Source of the DNA: Pseudalkalibacillus berkeleyi
GTDB taxonomy: Bacteria; Bacillota; Bacilli; Bacillales; Fictibacillaceae
Assembly (NCBI RefSeq): GCF_021608225.1
Contig: NZ_JAKIJS010000001.1
Location: 930,001-994,000 of the forward strand
Direction of reading: 5' to 3'
Length of the DNA stretch: 64,000 nucleotides
In this document: positions 36,800 through 45,782 of the stretch, in pieces
Layout of the letters: each line of letters begins with the position of its first letter
Position numbering within the stretch: position 1 is the first letter of the stretch
The notes under the pieces: generated by a model
Told to the model about the DNA's origin: nothing
Seen by the model: the letters and a program-made list of their open reading frames with translations, nothing else
Database searches by the model: none
Position numbers and translations under genes: made by a program

Positions 36800-38383
36800 A
36801 TGAACGAGAAGATCACGTCATATAAGACACACATCACACAATACTGGAAAGAACGTACCACGAAACAAAAAACGTTGATCATAGGTTCTATTATTGGATT
36901 ATTCGCCTTCGTCACAATACTTACGGTCATCATTTCAAATGATCAATATGTACCTTTATATACCGGACTATCTCCTGAAGAGACTGGGCAAGTGAAAAGC
37001 AGTCTTGAAGCAAAAGGAGTCAATTATGAAATCTCAAGTAATGGAACAGTAATCAGTGTTCCTAGTCAACGAGTTGATGCGCTGAAAGTGGAGCTTGCTG
37101 CAGAAGGAACGCCCAAAAGCGGAGCAATCAATTATGAGTTTTTTGGAGAGAATAATGGGTTTGGTATGACAGATAAAGAATTCGGTGTTCTTGAGCGTGC
37201 TGCGATGCAGAATGAACTCCAAGGACTGATCGGAAGTATTGATGGCGTTCAAAATTCAAAAGTGATGATTAATCTACCTAAGGAAAACGTTTGGGTTACA
37301 GATGCCGAACAATCCGCTTCAGCATCTGTAGTTCTGGACTTGAAACCAGGATATACAATGAAACAACCTCAAGTAAATGCTTTGTATCATTTAGTTTCAA
37401 AAAGTGTTCCTTCATTGCCTATAGATAATATCGTCATTATGGATCAATTTTTTAATTATTTTGATTTGAAGAATTCAGATCAACAAACGACAACATTAAC
37501 TGCATATGAACAACAGAAAACGATTAAGGAAGATATTGAGAAAGACTTACAAAGGAATATTCAAAGAATGCTAGCAACGATGATGGGTCCTGAAAAGGTT
37601 GTTGTATCTGTTACGACAGATATTGATTTTACAAAGGAAAAACGGAAAGAAGAGTTAGTTGAACCTGTTGATCCCGAGAAAATGGAAGGCATTCAAATGA
37701 GCGTTGAAAGGATTAGAGAAACTTACACTGGAAATGGTTCACCTCCGGGTGGTGTACCAGGAACTGGTGAAGATGACATTCCATCCTATCAAGGTGAAGA
37801 TGGTCAATCGGGAGATTATCAACGAATAGAAGAACGAATAAACAATGAGGTTAACCGTATCCATAAAGAAGTTGAGGAAGCGCCTTATGAAATTAGAGAT
37901 ATCGGTATCCAAGTTATGGTTGAGCCTCCAACACCAGATGACGCGAATTCATTACCAGCAGATCGAATTAATGATATCGAGCAAGTGTTAAGTAGTGTTG
38001 TTCGAACGACCATATCCAAATCTCAAATAGACCAGATCACGGACGAAGAAATCGAACAAAAAGTTTTCGTTTCAGCTCAGCCGTTCAAAGGTAAGGTAGA
38101 AATGCCAGAACCGAAAGCTTCGATTCCACAATGGACCTATATTGTAGGAGGCATCCTATTAGTCTTTATCATCATTCTAGTCTTTATGTTATTAAGAAAT
38201 AGGAAGCAAAAATCGGTAGAAGATGAGGATTATGTCCCCCTTCAATACCAAGTAGAAGAGGTACCAGATATACAGCCTCAACGATCGGAAGAATCAACTC
38301 GAAAGCAACAACTAGAGAAACTGGCTAAGGATAAACCAGACGAGTTTGCAAAATTACTTCGTTCTTGGCTTTCTGATGATTAG
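36800..38383 (+). CDS. fliF: Flagellar MS-ring protein FliF
   Basis: FliF forms the membrane MS ring that houses the export gate and carries the C ring. The 527-residue protein has an N-terminal membrane segment (about 27-46), ring-building motifs around YVPLYTGLSPEETGQVKSSL, and a second membrane segment (about 447-469). The C-terminal tail, PDEFAKLLRSWLSDD, binds FliG. CGGGGGAT is a modest ribosome binding site. fliG follows 11 bases after the stop. Confidence 0.97.
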   Translation: MNEKITSYKTHITQYWKERTTKQKTLIIGSIIGLFAFVTILTVIISNDQYVPLYTGLSPEETGQVKSSLEAKGVNYEISSNGTVISVPSQRVDALKVELAAEGTPKSGAINYEFFGENNGFGMTDKEFGVLERAAMQNELQGLIGSIDGVQNSKVMINLPKENVWVTDAEQSASASVVLDLKPGYTMKQPQVNALYHLVSKSVPSLPIDNIVIMDQFFNYFDLKNSDQQTTTLTAYEQQKTIKEDIEKDLQRNIQRMLATMMGPEKVVVSVTTDIDFTKEKRKEELVEPVDPEKMEGIQMSVERIRETYTGNGSPPGGVPGTGEDDIPSYQGEDGQSGDYQRIEERINNEVNRIHKEVEEAPYEIRDIGIQVMVEPPTPDDANSLPADRINDIEQVLSSVVRTTISKSQIDQITDEEIEQKVFVSAQPFKGKVEMPEPKASIPQWTYIVGGILLVFIIILVFMLLRNRKQKSVEDEDYVPLQYQVEEVPDIQPQRSEESTRKQQLEKLAKDKPDEFAKLLRSWLSDD

Positions 38384-38394
38384 GAGGTGGCTAC

Positions 38395-39408
38395 GTGGCA
38401 AGAACACTACAGAAATTATCCAGTAAACAAAAAGCTGCGGTCCTTTTAATCTCATTAGGACCGGATGTCTCTGCTGAAATATATAAACACTTGAGTGAAG
38501 AAGAAATTGAGCGGCTTACACTCGAAATATCTAATGTACGTAAAGTTGAAACAGTTGTTAAGGAAGAAATTATTGATGAATTTCATCAAATAGCTCTAGC
38601 GCAGGAATATATTACACAAGGTGGTATTGGATACGCGAAAACGGTTCTTGAAAAAGCTTTAGGGGCTAATGAAGCTTCTAGTATTATTTCTCGACTGACA
38701 TCGACCTTGCAAGTAAGGCCATTTGATTTTGCAAGAAAAGCAGACCCAGGACAAATATTAAACTTCATCCAAAGTGAGCATCCGCAAACGATTGCTCTTG
38801 TCCTATCGTATCTTGAGTCAACTCAATCTGCACAAATACTTTCAGAGCTTCCTCAAGAGGTTCAAGCCGATGTGGCAAAACGCATTGCTCTGATGGACCG
38901 GACATCACCTGAAGTGATTTCTGAAATTGAACAAATACTTGAACAAAAACTATCAACAACGGTTACTCAAGACTTTACCCAAGCCGGGGGTATAGAGGCA
39001 GTGGTTGAAGTGTTAAATGGAGTGGACCGAAGTACAGAACGAACAATTTTGGATGCATTGGAAATTCAAGACCCTGATTTAGCAGAAGAAATTAAAAAGA
39101 GAATGTTCGTGTTTGAAGATATCGTTACACTAGATAATCGTTCGATTCAACGTGTAATACGTGAATTACCAAATGAAGATTTACTGCTTTCTCTCAAGGC
39201 TGCAAGTGAAGAAGTGAAAGAAATTGTATTCCAAAACATGTCGAAACGAATGGTAGAAAACTTCCAAGAAGAAATGGAGTATATGGGTCCTGTTAGATTG
39301 AAAGATGTTGAAGAAGCACAATCAAGAATTGTATCCATCATTCGTAGATTGGAAGAGGCTGGGGAAGTAGTGATTGCCCGAGGTGGAGGAGACGATATCA
39401 TTGTCTAA
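38395..39408 (+). CDS. fliG: Flagellar motor switch protein FliG
   Basis: FliG is the rotor protein that contacts the stators and sets rotation direction. The 337-residue protein starts at GTG 38395 after TAGGAGGTGG with ARTLQKLSSKQKAAVLLISLG. It has the middle-domain EHPQTIALVLSYL near 122 and a torque helix region with charged residues near 275-300, and ends EAGEVVIARGGGDDIIV. Its stop overlaps the fliH start by 8 bases. Confidence 0.97.
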   Translation: MARTLQKLSSKQKAAVLLISLGPDVSAEIYKHLSEEEIERLTLEISNVRKVETVVKEEIIDEFHQIALAQEYITQGGIGYAKTVLEKALGANEASSIISRLTSTLQVRPFDFARKADPGQILNFIQSEHPQTIALVLSYLESTQSAQILSELPQEVQADVAKRIALMDRTSPEVISEIEQILEQKLSTTVTQDFTQAGGIEAVVEVLNGVDRSTERTILDALEIQDPDLAEEIKKRMFVFEDIVTLDNRSIQRVIRELPNEDLLLSLKAASEEVKEIVFQNMSKRMVENFQEEMEYMGPVRLKDVEEAQSRIVSIIRRLEEAGEVVIARGGGDDIIV

Positions 39409-40204
39409 AGTTATTAAGTTCTCGTCCTCCTTACAACCTGAAGGGAAACCAGTTGAAATAAAGAAATTAAACACGTTCCCTAGCTTCAGTAAGGACCTAG
39501 ATGATGATCAACCAACTGTGAGTCCGGTGGATAAGGTCGAGCAAGAAGCGGAAACCACATTAATGAATGCGAAAAAAGAAGCGGAACAAATTCTAGCTGA
39601 TGCCCATAGAGAAGTGCAATTAAAGTATGAAGAATTAGAACGGAAAGAAGCTGAAATAGAGCAAGTTGTCAATAAAGCACAACAACAAGGCGCACAAGAT
39701 GGATTTGAAAAAGGTTATAAACAAGGGTTACAACAAAGTGAAGAAGAGTATCGAGGTAAGTTAGATGAAGCGACAAAAGTGATCTCTGTAGCACAGTCCC
39801 ATTATCATAGGAAACTTACTGAAGCTGAACCTCAAATGATTGAACTCAGTGTAAAAATTGCTAGTAAAATTATCGGACAGGCACTTCAAATGGACGATAA
39901 CTGGAGAGTGTTCGTTACAGAAGCGCTTAACCAAGTAAAGAAAGAGGAGGACCTAAAGGTTTTCGTTCCTCCAATACATTACGAAACAACAGCTGAGTTA
40001 GCTCATCACTTATCAAAAGTGTTCAACTGTGAAATTACTGTCTATCCTGACAGCACAGCGACAGAGAACAGTTGCATAATCGAAACCCCATATGGGCGAA
40101 TTGATGCAACAATAGATAGTCAATTACTTGAATTGAAAAATAAATTAATAGAGCTTGTAGGTGAGGGTTTTGAACATCAAGGGGATCCTAGAAGAAATCG
40201 ATAG
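39401..40204 (+). CDS. fliH: Flagellar assembly protein FliH
   Basis: FliH is the stator-like regulator of the export ATPase FliI. From TTG 39401 the product is 267 residues: a poorly conserved N-terminus, a coiled coil (about 40-130) rich in Glu and Lys with GFEKGYKQGLQQSEEEYRG, and a C-terminal domain that binds FliI. Earlier starts at TTG 39374 and GTG 39383 are possible but would overlap fliG further; GGTGGAGG at 39382-39389 fits 39401. It overlaps fliI by 35 bases. Confidence 0.9.
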   Translation: MSKVIKFSSSLQPEGKPVEIKKLNTFPSFSKDLDDDQPTVSPVDKVEQEAETTLMNAKKEAEQILADAHREVQLKYEELERKEAEIEQVVNKAQQQGAQDGFEKGYKQGLQQSEEEYRGKLDEATKVISVAQSHYHRKLTEAEPQMIELSVKIASKIIGQALQMDDNWRVFVTEALNQVKKEEDLKVFVPPIHYETTAELAHHLSKVFNCEITVYPDSTATENSCIIETPYGRIDATIDSQLLELKNKLIELVGEGFEHQGDPRRNR

Positions 40205-41480
40205 AATTGACACATATAAACGATTTGGAAAGGTCAATCGTGTAATTGGTTTGATGATCGAGTCGATAGGACCAAAAACCTCTATTGGTGATGTTTGCTA
40301 CATCTATCCTAGCGATACCTTGGAAAAGCGTATACCGGCTGAAGTCGTTGGCTTCCGAGAACAGCATGTACTGCTAATGCCGCTAACAACCATTCAAGAA
40401 ATTGCTCCAAATAGTTTAGTAGAAGCAACAGGTAAACCGTTACAAATTAAAGCAGGAGATGCTTTAGTAGGTCAAGTTCTTGATGGTCTTGGTAAACCGC
40501 TCAACGGTCAATCCTTACCCCTTGGGTTACATTCTCGACCAACTGAGGCAGCGCCACCAAATCCAATGAATAGGCCACGTATTCAAGAGCAAATAAGCTG
40601 TGGTGTAAGAGCAATTGATAGTTTCCTCTCTATCGGCATTGGTCAAAGAGTAGGGATATTTGCAGGAAGTGGCGTTGGTAAAAGTACGCTTCTTGGCATG
40701 ATTGCGAGACAGTCAAGTGCAGATATCAATATCATAGCCCTAATTGGAGAACGTGGACGAGAAGTAAGAGAGTTTGTTGAACATGACCTCGGAGAAGAAG
40801 GGCTTAAGAAAACCATCGTCGTAGCAGCTACATCTGATCAACCAGCTTTACTTAGAATTAAAGGTGCTTTAACTGCTACAACACTTGCTGAATATTTCCG
40901 AGACAAAGGTATGAAAGTGATGTTAATGATGGACTCAGTAACAAGGGTTGCAATGGCGCAAAGGGAAGTTGGGCTAGCGGTTGGTGAACCTCCTGCAACA
41001 AAAGGATACACGCCTTCTGTCTTTGCACAGTTACCTAAGTTACTTGAACGATCTGGGACAAGTGAAAATGGAAGTATTACTGCATTTTATACGGTACTTG
41101 TTGATGGAGATGACATGAATGAACCAATTGCTGATACAGTAAGGGGGATTTTGGACGGACATATTGTTTTGGATAGAAACTTGGCAAATAAAGGGCACTT
41201 TCCTTCCATAAACGTTTTGAAGAGCGTGAGTCGAGTAATGAACAATATTTCGAATCAGAATCACTTAGAACTTACATCTAAGGCGAGAGAATTACTTTCT
41301 TCTTATCAAGAATCAGAAGATTTAATTTCAATCGGAGCATATAAGCAGGGCACTTCTAAGAAGGTAGACGATGCGATTTCTTTCTATCCAAAAATTATGG
41401 ATTACCTGCGTCAAGCGACATATGAAGATGTAACAGCTGATCAAGCAGTAAATGAATTATCCCAAATATTCAATGAATAA
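40170..41480 (+). CDS. fliI: Flagellum-specific ATPase FliI
   Basis: FliI is the hexameric ATPase of the flagellar export apparatus. From TTG 40170 the product is 436 residues, with Walker A in FAGSGVGKSTLLGMIARQ near 162 and ALIGERGREVREFVE near 187. Walker B lies in VMLMMDSVTRVAMAQRE near 250, and the family-specific GEPPATKGYTPSVFAQLP follows. GTG 40161 is an alternative start three codons upstream; AGGTGA at 40159-40164 favours 40170. A 70-base gap follows. Confidence 0.95.
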   Translation: MNIKGILEEIDRIDTYKRFGKVNRVIGLMIESIGPKTSIGDVCYIYPSDTLEKRIPAEVVGFREQHVLLMPLTTIQEIAPNSLVEATGKPLQIKAGDALVGQVLDGLGKPLNGQSLPLGLHSRPTEAAPPNPMNRPRIQEQISCGVRAIDSFLSIGIGQRVGIFAGSGVGKSTLLGMIARQSSADINIIALIGERGREVREFVEHDLGEEGLKKTIVVAATSDQPALLRIKGALTATTLAEYFRDKGMKVMLMMDSVTRVAMAQREVGLAVGEPPATKGYTPSVFAQLPKLLERSGTSENGSITAFYTVLVDGDDMNEPIADTVRGILDGHIVLDRNLANKGHFPSINVLKSVSRVMNNISNQNHLELTSKARELLSSYQESEDLISIGAYKQGTSKKVDDAISFYPKIMDYLRQATYEDVTADQAVNELSQIFNE

Positions 41481-41550
41481 TGATGCGTGAACTGTCCGGC
41501 GAGTCCATTTTAGAGAATTGGTAAGAACATTTTATTGGGAGTGTTGGATA

Positions 41551-41997
41551 ATGACTTTTCAATTTCGGATGGATCAAGTCTTAGACTTTAAACAACATGA
41601 GCAAGAGCTTACACAAAAAGAGTTTAATGACCATCAAACACAATTTGAGGAAATCGGCTATGAGTTATACGGGATATTAAAGAAGAAAGAGCTATTGCAA
41701 GAAGAGCAGAATCAAAGAATTCAAACAGGCGAACAGATTAAATCCATTCAACAAATTAATATTTATATCGATCAGTTAGACCAGAGACTAAAAGTCTTGC
41801 AAGTGAAGTTAAATCACGCGAGAGAGACAATGAATACTACACACGAACGTCTTATTACTCAAACGATCGATGTTAAGAAGTATGAAAAGTTGAAAGAGAA
41901 ACAGTTTAACCGATATCAACAACATTTGTATCAAGAGGAAATCAAACATACAGATGAAATTGCAGTTCTTAGGCATTCTAGAAATGAAATCAGGTGA
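41551..41997 (+). CDS. fliJ: Flagellar protein FliJ
   Basis: FliJ is the coiled-coil stalk of the FliI hexamer. The 148-residue protein is almost wholly helical and charged, starting MTFQFRMDQVLDFKQHEQEL and containing RLITQTIDVKKYEKLKEKQ. An upstream extension to 41518 lacks similarity; GGGAGTG fits ATG 41551. Its stop lies 7 bases before the ylxF start. Confidence 0.9.
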   Translation: MTFQFRMDQVLDFKQHEQELTQKEFNDHQTQFEEIGYELYGILKKKELLQEEQNQRIQTGEQIKSIQQINIYIDQLDQRLKVLQVKLNHARETMNTTHERLITQTIDVKKYEKLKEKQFNRYQQHLYQEEIKHTDEIAVLRHSRNEIR

Positions 41998-42004
41998 GTT
42001 GCTT

Positions 42005-42565
42005 TTGGAAAAGAAAACAAATAAAGCTTTATGGTTCTTACTTGTCATAGTCGTTCCACTATTATTTGCCGCTTCATTAGTTGTTATCATATTTTCGCTC
42101 AACGGTGTAAATGTGATCGATAAAGGTAAGCATTATGCCGCTCAAATTCCTATTGTTTCAAACTGGGTATCCACAGACAATGTGCAAGAAAGATCTACGG
42201 AAGAAATGATTTTGTCACTTGAACGACAAGTTCAATCGTTAAAGAAGAAAAATGAACAAGCCCAAGCTGAAGTCGTTCAAAAAGAAGAGACGATTACTCA
42301 ACAACAGTCTGACCTTGTTCGTTTGAAAGATCAGCTCCAAAAAAAAGAAGTTGAAGCCGAGAAAAAAGATGATGCACTAAATAATATCACTGAAGTTTAT
42401 GGGACGATGTCACCAGGCAGTGCAGCAAAAATCTTTGAAACGATGGAGACTTCTGAGTCAGCACTTATACTTACGAATTTGGATACAGAAATACAAGCGG
42501 AAATTCTGGCTGAAATGGAGCCTTCTCTCGCTGCAGATTTAACAAAATTATTAGCTGAAGGTTGA
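42005..42565 (+). CDS. ylxF: MgtE_N-domain membrane protein YlxF
   Basis: YlxF lies between fliJ and fliK in Bacillus; its exact role is unclear, and it resembles MotE-type chaperones. The 186-residue protein has one membrane segment (about 8-32), a coiled coil (about 70-125), and a C-terminal MgtE_N-like domain with VYGTMSPGSAAKIFETM and LDTEIQAEILAEMEPSLAAD. TTG 42005 is chosen since AGGTGAG at 41992-41998 lies 6 bases upstream. Upstream ATG codons at 41954 and 41984 lie inside fliJ. Confidence 0.85.
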   Translation: MEKKTNKALWFLLVIVVPLLFAASLVVIIFSLNGVNVIDKGKHYAAQIPIVSNWVSTDNVQERSTEEMILSLERQVQSLKKKNEQAQAEVVQKEETITQQQSDLVRLKDQLQKKEVEAEKKDDALNNITEVYGTMSPGSAAKIFETMETSESALILTNLDTEIQAEILAEMEPSLAADLTKLLAEG

Positions 42566-42596
42566 TCAAATAAAAACATTGAAAGGGGGTGAAACA

Positions 42597-43817
42597 ATGA
42601 ATACGACAACCATCATGATGAACCCAGTTAAGTTTCAAGGACAAATTAAGGCACAAAGCGGGAATGGTACGGAGAGCAAAGGCGCTTTTCAAAGTATGAT
42701 ATCCGAGCAACTATCTAATTTAACAAGCATTGAATCATCTGTAGAAGGATTAAATCTTGAGCAAATGATGAATATGCTTGAAGAATTTAGACTTGTTTAT
42801 AATCAAGAAACTGGAGAGAACTTAAGTTTAGATCAATTAATTCAACAAATAAAAAAAGAGTTGGGTCAAGCTGATCTAAGTTCTACTACGTCATTACCTG
42901 ATGTTAGTATACTCATACAACAAATGGGAATTTCTAAATCTTTAATCAGTAAAGAAACTACAATGAGTTCTGTGACAAGAGAAGAAAAATTAATATCTAA
43001 AATGCAGTTAGCAGCCAATAATCAGAGTACAGCAAACAATGGGGTTCTCCACGAGTTGATGAAATTTATGAAGAATACGAGTATCGATCGTCCACTTCCT
43101 ATTCTACAAAATATCAAACAACTGTTATCTCAGATACAAGAAAAGCCGAATCAATCTCCTCAATCTATGAACCGTATTAGGCAAACAGCTATTTCAAATG
43201 CGAATCAACCGTCGTTATACATACATACAAAGAATCAGCAACTCATTCAGAATACGAATTCACAGATGAATAACAACGGGACTCTACTATCCAATGAACC
43301 CACATTAACTCAAGGGGTCTTGACATCGACAACACCTTCTTTAATGAGCAAAGTGGAACAACTAGTCATACATGCTCCTCAAGATGGTGATTCACACGCT
43401 CGATTTACGAATGAAATTGCAAAGGTCATGAATAGGGGAAGACTGTTGACTCTACCGAATGGGAGTACGCAAATTTCCATTAAACTATTTCCTGAAAACT
43501 TAGGTGCACTTGACGTGCAAATTGTGCAACGTAATGGTGAAATTGCTGCAAAGATTATTGCTTCTACTGCACAAGCTAAAGAACTTATTGAGACGAACTT
43601 AAATCAACTTAGACATGTCCTGCAAGGTCAGAATGTAACAGTCAACCAAATTGAAGTGAGTAGTCAGACGCCTGATTGGATGAATGATAGTAGAGAAAAG
43701 GGTGAACAACACGCTTCGTCAAATAAAGACCGAGATGAAAGTCGGGATGAAGAAGAAAATGAACCCCAATCCTTCCAGCAATGGTTGGATGAAATGGAGA
43801 TCGAAGTGGAGGTTTAA
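42597..43817 (+). CDS. fliK: Flagellar hook-length control protein FliK
   Basis: FliK measures hook length and switches FlhB substrate specificity. The 406-residue protein has a low-complexity Gln/Asn/Ser-rich N-terminal two thirds and a conserved C-terminal domain (about 285-365) with QISIKLFPENLGALDVQIVQ and ETNLNQLRHVLQGQNVTVNQ. It ends in an acidic tail. AAAGGGGGTGA supports ATG 42597. flgD starts 6 bases after its stop. Confidence 0.92.
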   Translation: MNTTTIMMNPVKFQGQIKAQSGNGTESKGAFQSMISEQLSNLTSIESSVEGLNLEQMMNMLEEFRLVYNQETGENLSLDQLIQQIKKELGQADLSSTTSLPDVSILIQQMGISKSLISKETTMSSVTREEKLISKMQLAANNQSTANNGVLHELMKFMKNTSIDRPLPILQNIKQLLSQIQEKPNQSPQSMNRIRQTAISNANQPSLYIHTKNQQLIQNTNSQMNNNGTLLSNEPTLTQGVLTSTTPSLMSKVEQLVIHAPQDGDSHARFTNEIAKVMNRGRLLTLPNGSTQISIKLFPENLGALDVQIVQRNGEIAAKIIASTAQAKELIETNLNQLRHVLQGQNVTVNQIEVSSQTPDWMNDSREKGEQHASSNKDRDESRDEEENEPQSFQQWLDEMEIEVEV

Positions 43818-43823
43818 TCCAAA

Positions 43824-44249
43824 ATGGATAATAAGATTGATCAAAGCCTTTTTTTGCCAGAAACACAAATTCGAAAGACTGGTAGCTCTAATCTAGGAAA
43901 AGATGATTTCCTAAAAATACTTGTAGCACAGCTAGCTAACCAAGATCCATTAAAACCGATGGAAGATAAAGAATTCATTTCACAGATGGCTAATTTTTCA
44001 AGTCTTGAGCAAATGGTGAATATGAATCAAACATTAAATAGTTGGGTCGCTCATCAGAATAATGGACAACTCCTACAGTATAGCGAGTTGATCGGCAAGC
44101 AAGTGACATGGTCTGAATCGACTGATGATGGTACCGTCACACATACTGGCACAGTTGCTAAAATCCATTTTGAACAAGGTGAAACAACAATCGAATTAGA
44201 TGATGGAACAAAAGTAACGCCTGCTCAAGTAACTACACTTTCTGCCTGA
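43824..44249 (+). CDS. flgD: Flagellar hook capping protein FlgD
   Basis: FlgD forms the cap needed for hook subunit assembly. The 141-residue protein has the conserved N-terminal motif [20 protein letters not shown] followed by [21 protein letters not shown] near 25-66 and a short C-terminal beta domain. This is the short form typical of Bacillus. It is followed by the TIGR02530-like gene after 25 bases. Confidence 0.95.
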   Translation: MDNKIDQSLFLPETQIRKTGSSNLGKDDFLKILVAQLANQDPLKPMEDKEFISQMANFSSLEQMVNMNQTLNSWVAHQNNGQLLQYSELIGKQVTWSESTDDGTVTHTGTVAKIHFEQGETTIELDDGTKVTPAQVTTLSA

Positions 44250-44274
44250 AAAGCAAACGTAATGAGGTGATCCA

Positions 44275-44646
44275 ATGCAACGAATTTATCAATCGCCGAT
44301 CACTTCAAGCATACAACCAAATAGTAAAGTGGTCGCAAGTAATAAACGAGATACTTCTACATTTAAAGATTATTTGCATGGTCAAGTTAAAGAATTAAAA
44401 GTTTCAAAACATGCAGGGACAAGATTAGCTGAAAGAAATATCAATATTGATCAACCAACTTGGGACAGAATTAGTATAAAGTTATCAGAAGCAAACGATA
44501 AAGGGATAAAAGACTCCTTAGTTCTCGTAGGTGAAGCCGCACTTGTCGTAAACACAGACAATAATACAGTCATCACTGCAATGAACCGTAAAGAAGCTTC
44601 TGATCATATATTTTCAAACATAAATGGTGCGATCGTCTTAAATTAA
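44275..44646 (+). CDS. TIGR02530-type flagellar operon protein, unknown function
   Basis: The 123-residue protein has VSKHAGTRLAERNINIDQPT, KLSEANDKGIKDSLVLVGEA and VNTDNNTVITAMNRKEASD, matching from memory a family found only in flagellar operons between flgD and the hook gene. It has no signal peptide or membrane segment. B. subtilis lacks a clear counterpart at this place. The conserved context suggests a role in hook or rod assembly, but none has been shown. AATGAGGTGATCC is a good ribosome binding site. Confidence 0.82.
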   Translation: MQRIYQSPITSSIQPNSKVVASNKRDTSTFKDYLHGQVKELKVSKHAGTRLAERNINIDQPTWDRISIKLSEANDKGIKDSLVLVGEAALVVNTDNNTVITAMNRKEASDHIFSNINGAIVLN

Positions 44647-44671
44647 GAGCTGGACCTTTTAAGGAAGCTCT

Positions 44672-44699
44672 ATTACTACTGACCGACTGAAGTAGTAAT
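44672..44699 (+). other. Hairpin upstream of the hook gene
   Basis: ATTACTACT at 44672-44680 pairs perfectly with AGTAGTAAT at 44691-44699 over a 10-base loop, 28 bases before the flgE start. The following TCTTTG is only weakly T-rich. It may be an mRNA-processing or attenuating element. Confidence 0.5.
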
Positions 44700-44727
44700 T
44701 CTTTGAAATTCGAAAGGGGAAAAAAAC

Positions 44728-45519
44728 ATGCTTCGATCAATGTATTCAGGAATTAGTGGAATGAAAAATTTCCAATCAAAGTTGGATGTTCTAGGAAACA
44801 ACATTGCAAATGTAAACACATATGGTTTTAAAAAAGGAAGAACGACATTTAAGGATCTTGTATCTCAACAAATTTCAGGTGCTAGTGCACCAAATGCAAA
44901 CCGTGGTGGAGTGAATCCAAAGCAAGTAGGGCTAGGTTCACAACTATCAACAATCGATACCATCCACACGCAAGGAAGTTTACAAACAACAGGACGTCCC
45001 CTTGATCTTTCAATTTCAGGTGACGGATACTTTATTGTTTCTGATGGTACAAACGAATTCTACACGAGAGCTGGAAATTTTTATTTAGATGAACAAGGAA
45101 CCCTTGTAAACTCTGATGGACTAAAATTACAAGATTCTAACCGAGCCAACATCACGATCCCGACTGATGCAGAAAGCTTCAGTATTGGTAGCGATGGAAG
45201 TGTCACTTATATTCAAAATGGAACACTTAACGCAAATCCACAACAAATCGCCATCTCTAAATTTGCGAACAATGGTGGACTAGAAAAGGCAGGTAGTAAC
45301 CTTTACCAACAAACAACAAACTCAGGAGCATCAACAATTACTACACCAGGGCAAAATGGCTCAGGGGAAATCGTAGCTGGGACACTAGAAATGTCTAATG
45401 TAGATCTATCGGAAGAATTTACTGAAATGATCGTTGCCCAACGTGGATTCCAAGCTAATACGAGAATCATAACGACATCTGATGAAATATTACAAGAGCT
45501 CGTCAATTTAAAGAGATAA
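44728..45519 (+). CDS. flgE: Flagellar hook protein FlgE (short Bacillus form)
   Basis: This protein builds the flexible hook. The 263-residue length and position after flgD match the B. subtilis hook protein once called FlgG. It has the rod/hook signature SGMKNFQSKLDVLGNNIANVNTYGFKKGR in pieces across 9-37. GRPLDLSISGDGYFIV lies near 89, and the C-terminal VDLSEEFTEMIVAQRGFQAN and heptads near 225-263 complete it. A distal rod FlgG-like protein is the alternative reading, since the sequences are similar. Confidence 0.9.
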   Translation: MLRSMYSGISGMKNFQSKLDVLGNNIANVNTYGFKKGRTTFKDLVSQQISGASAPNANRGGVNPKQVGLGSQLSTIDTIHTQGSLQTTGRPLDLSISGDGYFIVSDGTNEFYTRAGNFYLDEQGTLVNSDGLKLQDSNRANITIPTDAESFSIGSDGSVTYIQNGTLNANPQQIAISKFANNGGLEKAGSNLYQQTTNSGASTITTPGQNGSGEIVAGTLEMSNVDLSEEFTEMIVAQRGFQANTRIITTSDEILQELVNLKR

Positions 45520-45521
45520 GT

Positions 45522-45551
45522 GAGGTGAATAGGGCTGGTGGGAGCTAGCCC
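45522..45551 (+). promoter_or_regulatory. Distant Shine-Dalgarno and hairpin before swrD
   Basis: The best Shine-Dalgarno, GAGGTGA at 45522-45528, lies over 30 bases before the swrD ATG. Between them GGGCT at 45532-45536 and AGCCC at 45547-45551 can form a stem. If it folds, the Shine-Dalgarno comes to about 11 bases from ATG 45561. GGTGGGAG, the only other candidate, lies in the loop, 15 bases from the start. Confidence 0.45.
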
Positions 45552-45560
45552 AATAATCTT

Positions 45561-45782
45561 ATGATTGAACTCACAAAATTAAACGGACAGAGATTTACAC
45601 TCAACGCCATTTATTTTGAACAAATACAAGCCTTTCCAGATACGACAATTACATTAACAAATGGAAGGAAGTTTGTGGTAAGAGATTCCGTTGAAGAAGT
45701 CCAGGAGGCAGTGAAAGAATTTTACCAACATATTTCTATAATTGGTTGGCCTGCCCAAAAGGAGAAAGATGATGAAAGGTAG
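45561..45782 (+). CDS. swrD: Swarming motility protein SwrD (FlbD family)
   Basis: SwrD is a small FlbD-family protein that raises flagellar motor power in B. subtilis. The 73-residue product has MIELTKLNGQRFTLNAIYFE, QAFPDTTITLTNGRKFVVRD and EEVQEAVKEFYQHI. An in-frame TAG at 45546 rules out an earlier start. There is no Shine-Dalgarno at normal distance from ATG 45561. Its end overlaps fliL. Confidence 0.9.
   Translation: MIELTKLNGQRFTLNAIYFEQIQAFPDTTITLTNGRKFVVRDSVEEVQEAVKEFYQHISIIGWPAQKEKDDER

Noticed and set aside
41481-41550. Small gene in the fliI-fliJ gap
   Set aside because: The 70 bases contain no frame with a start, ribosome binding site and plausible length.
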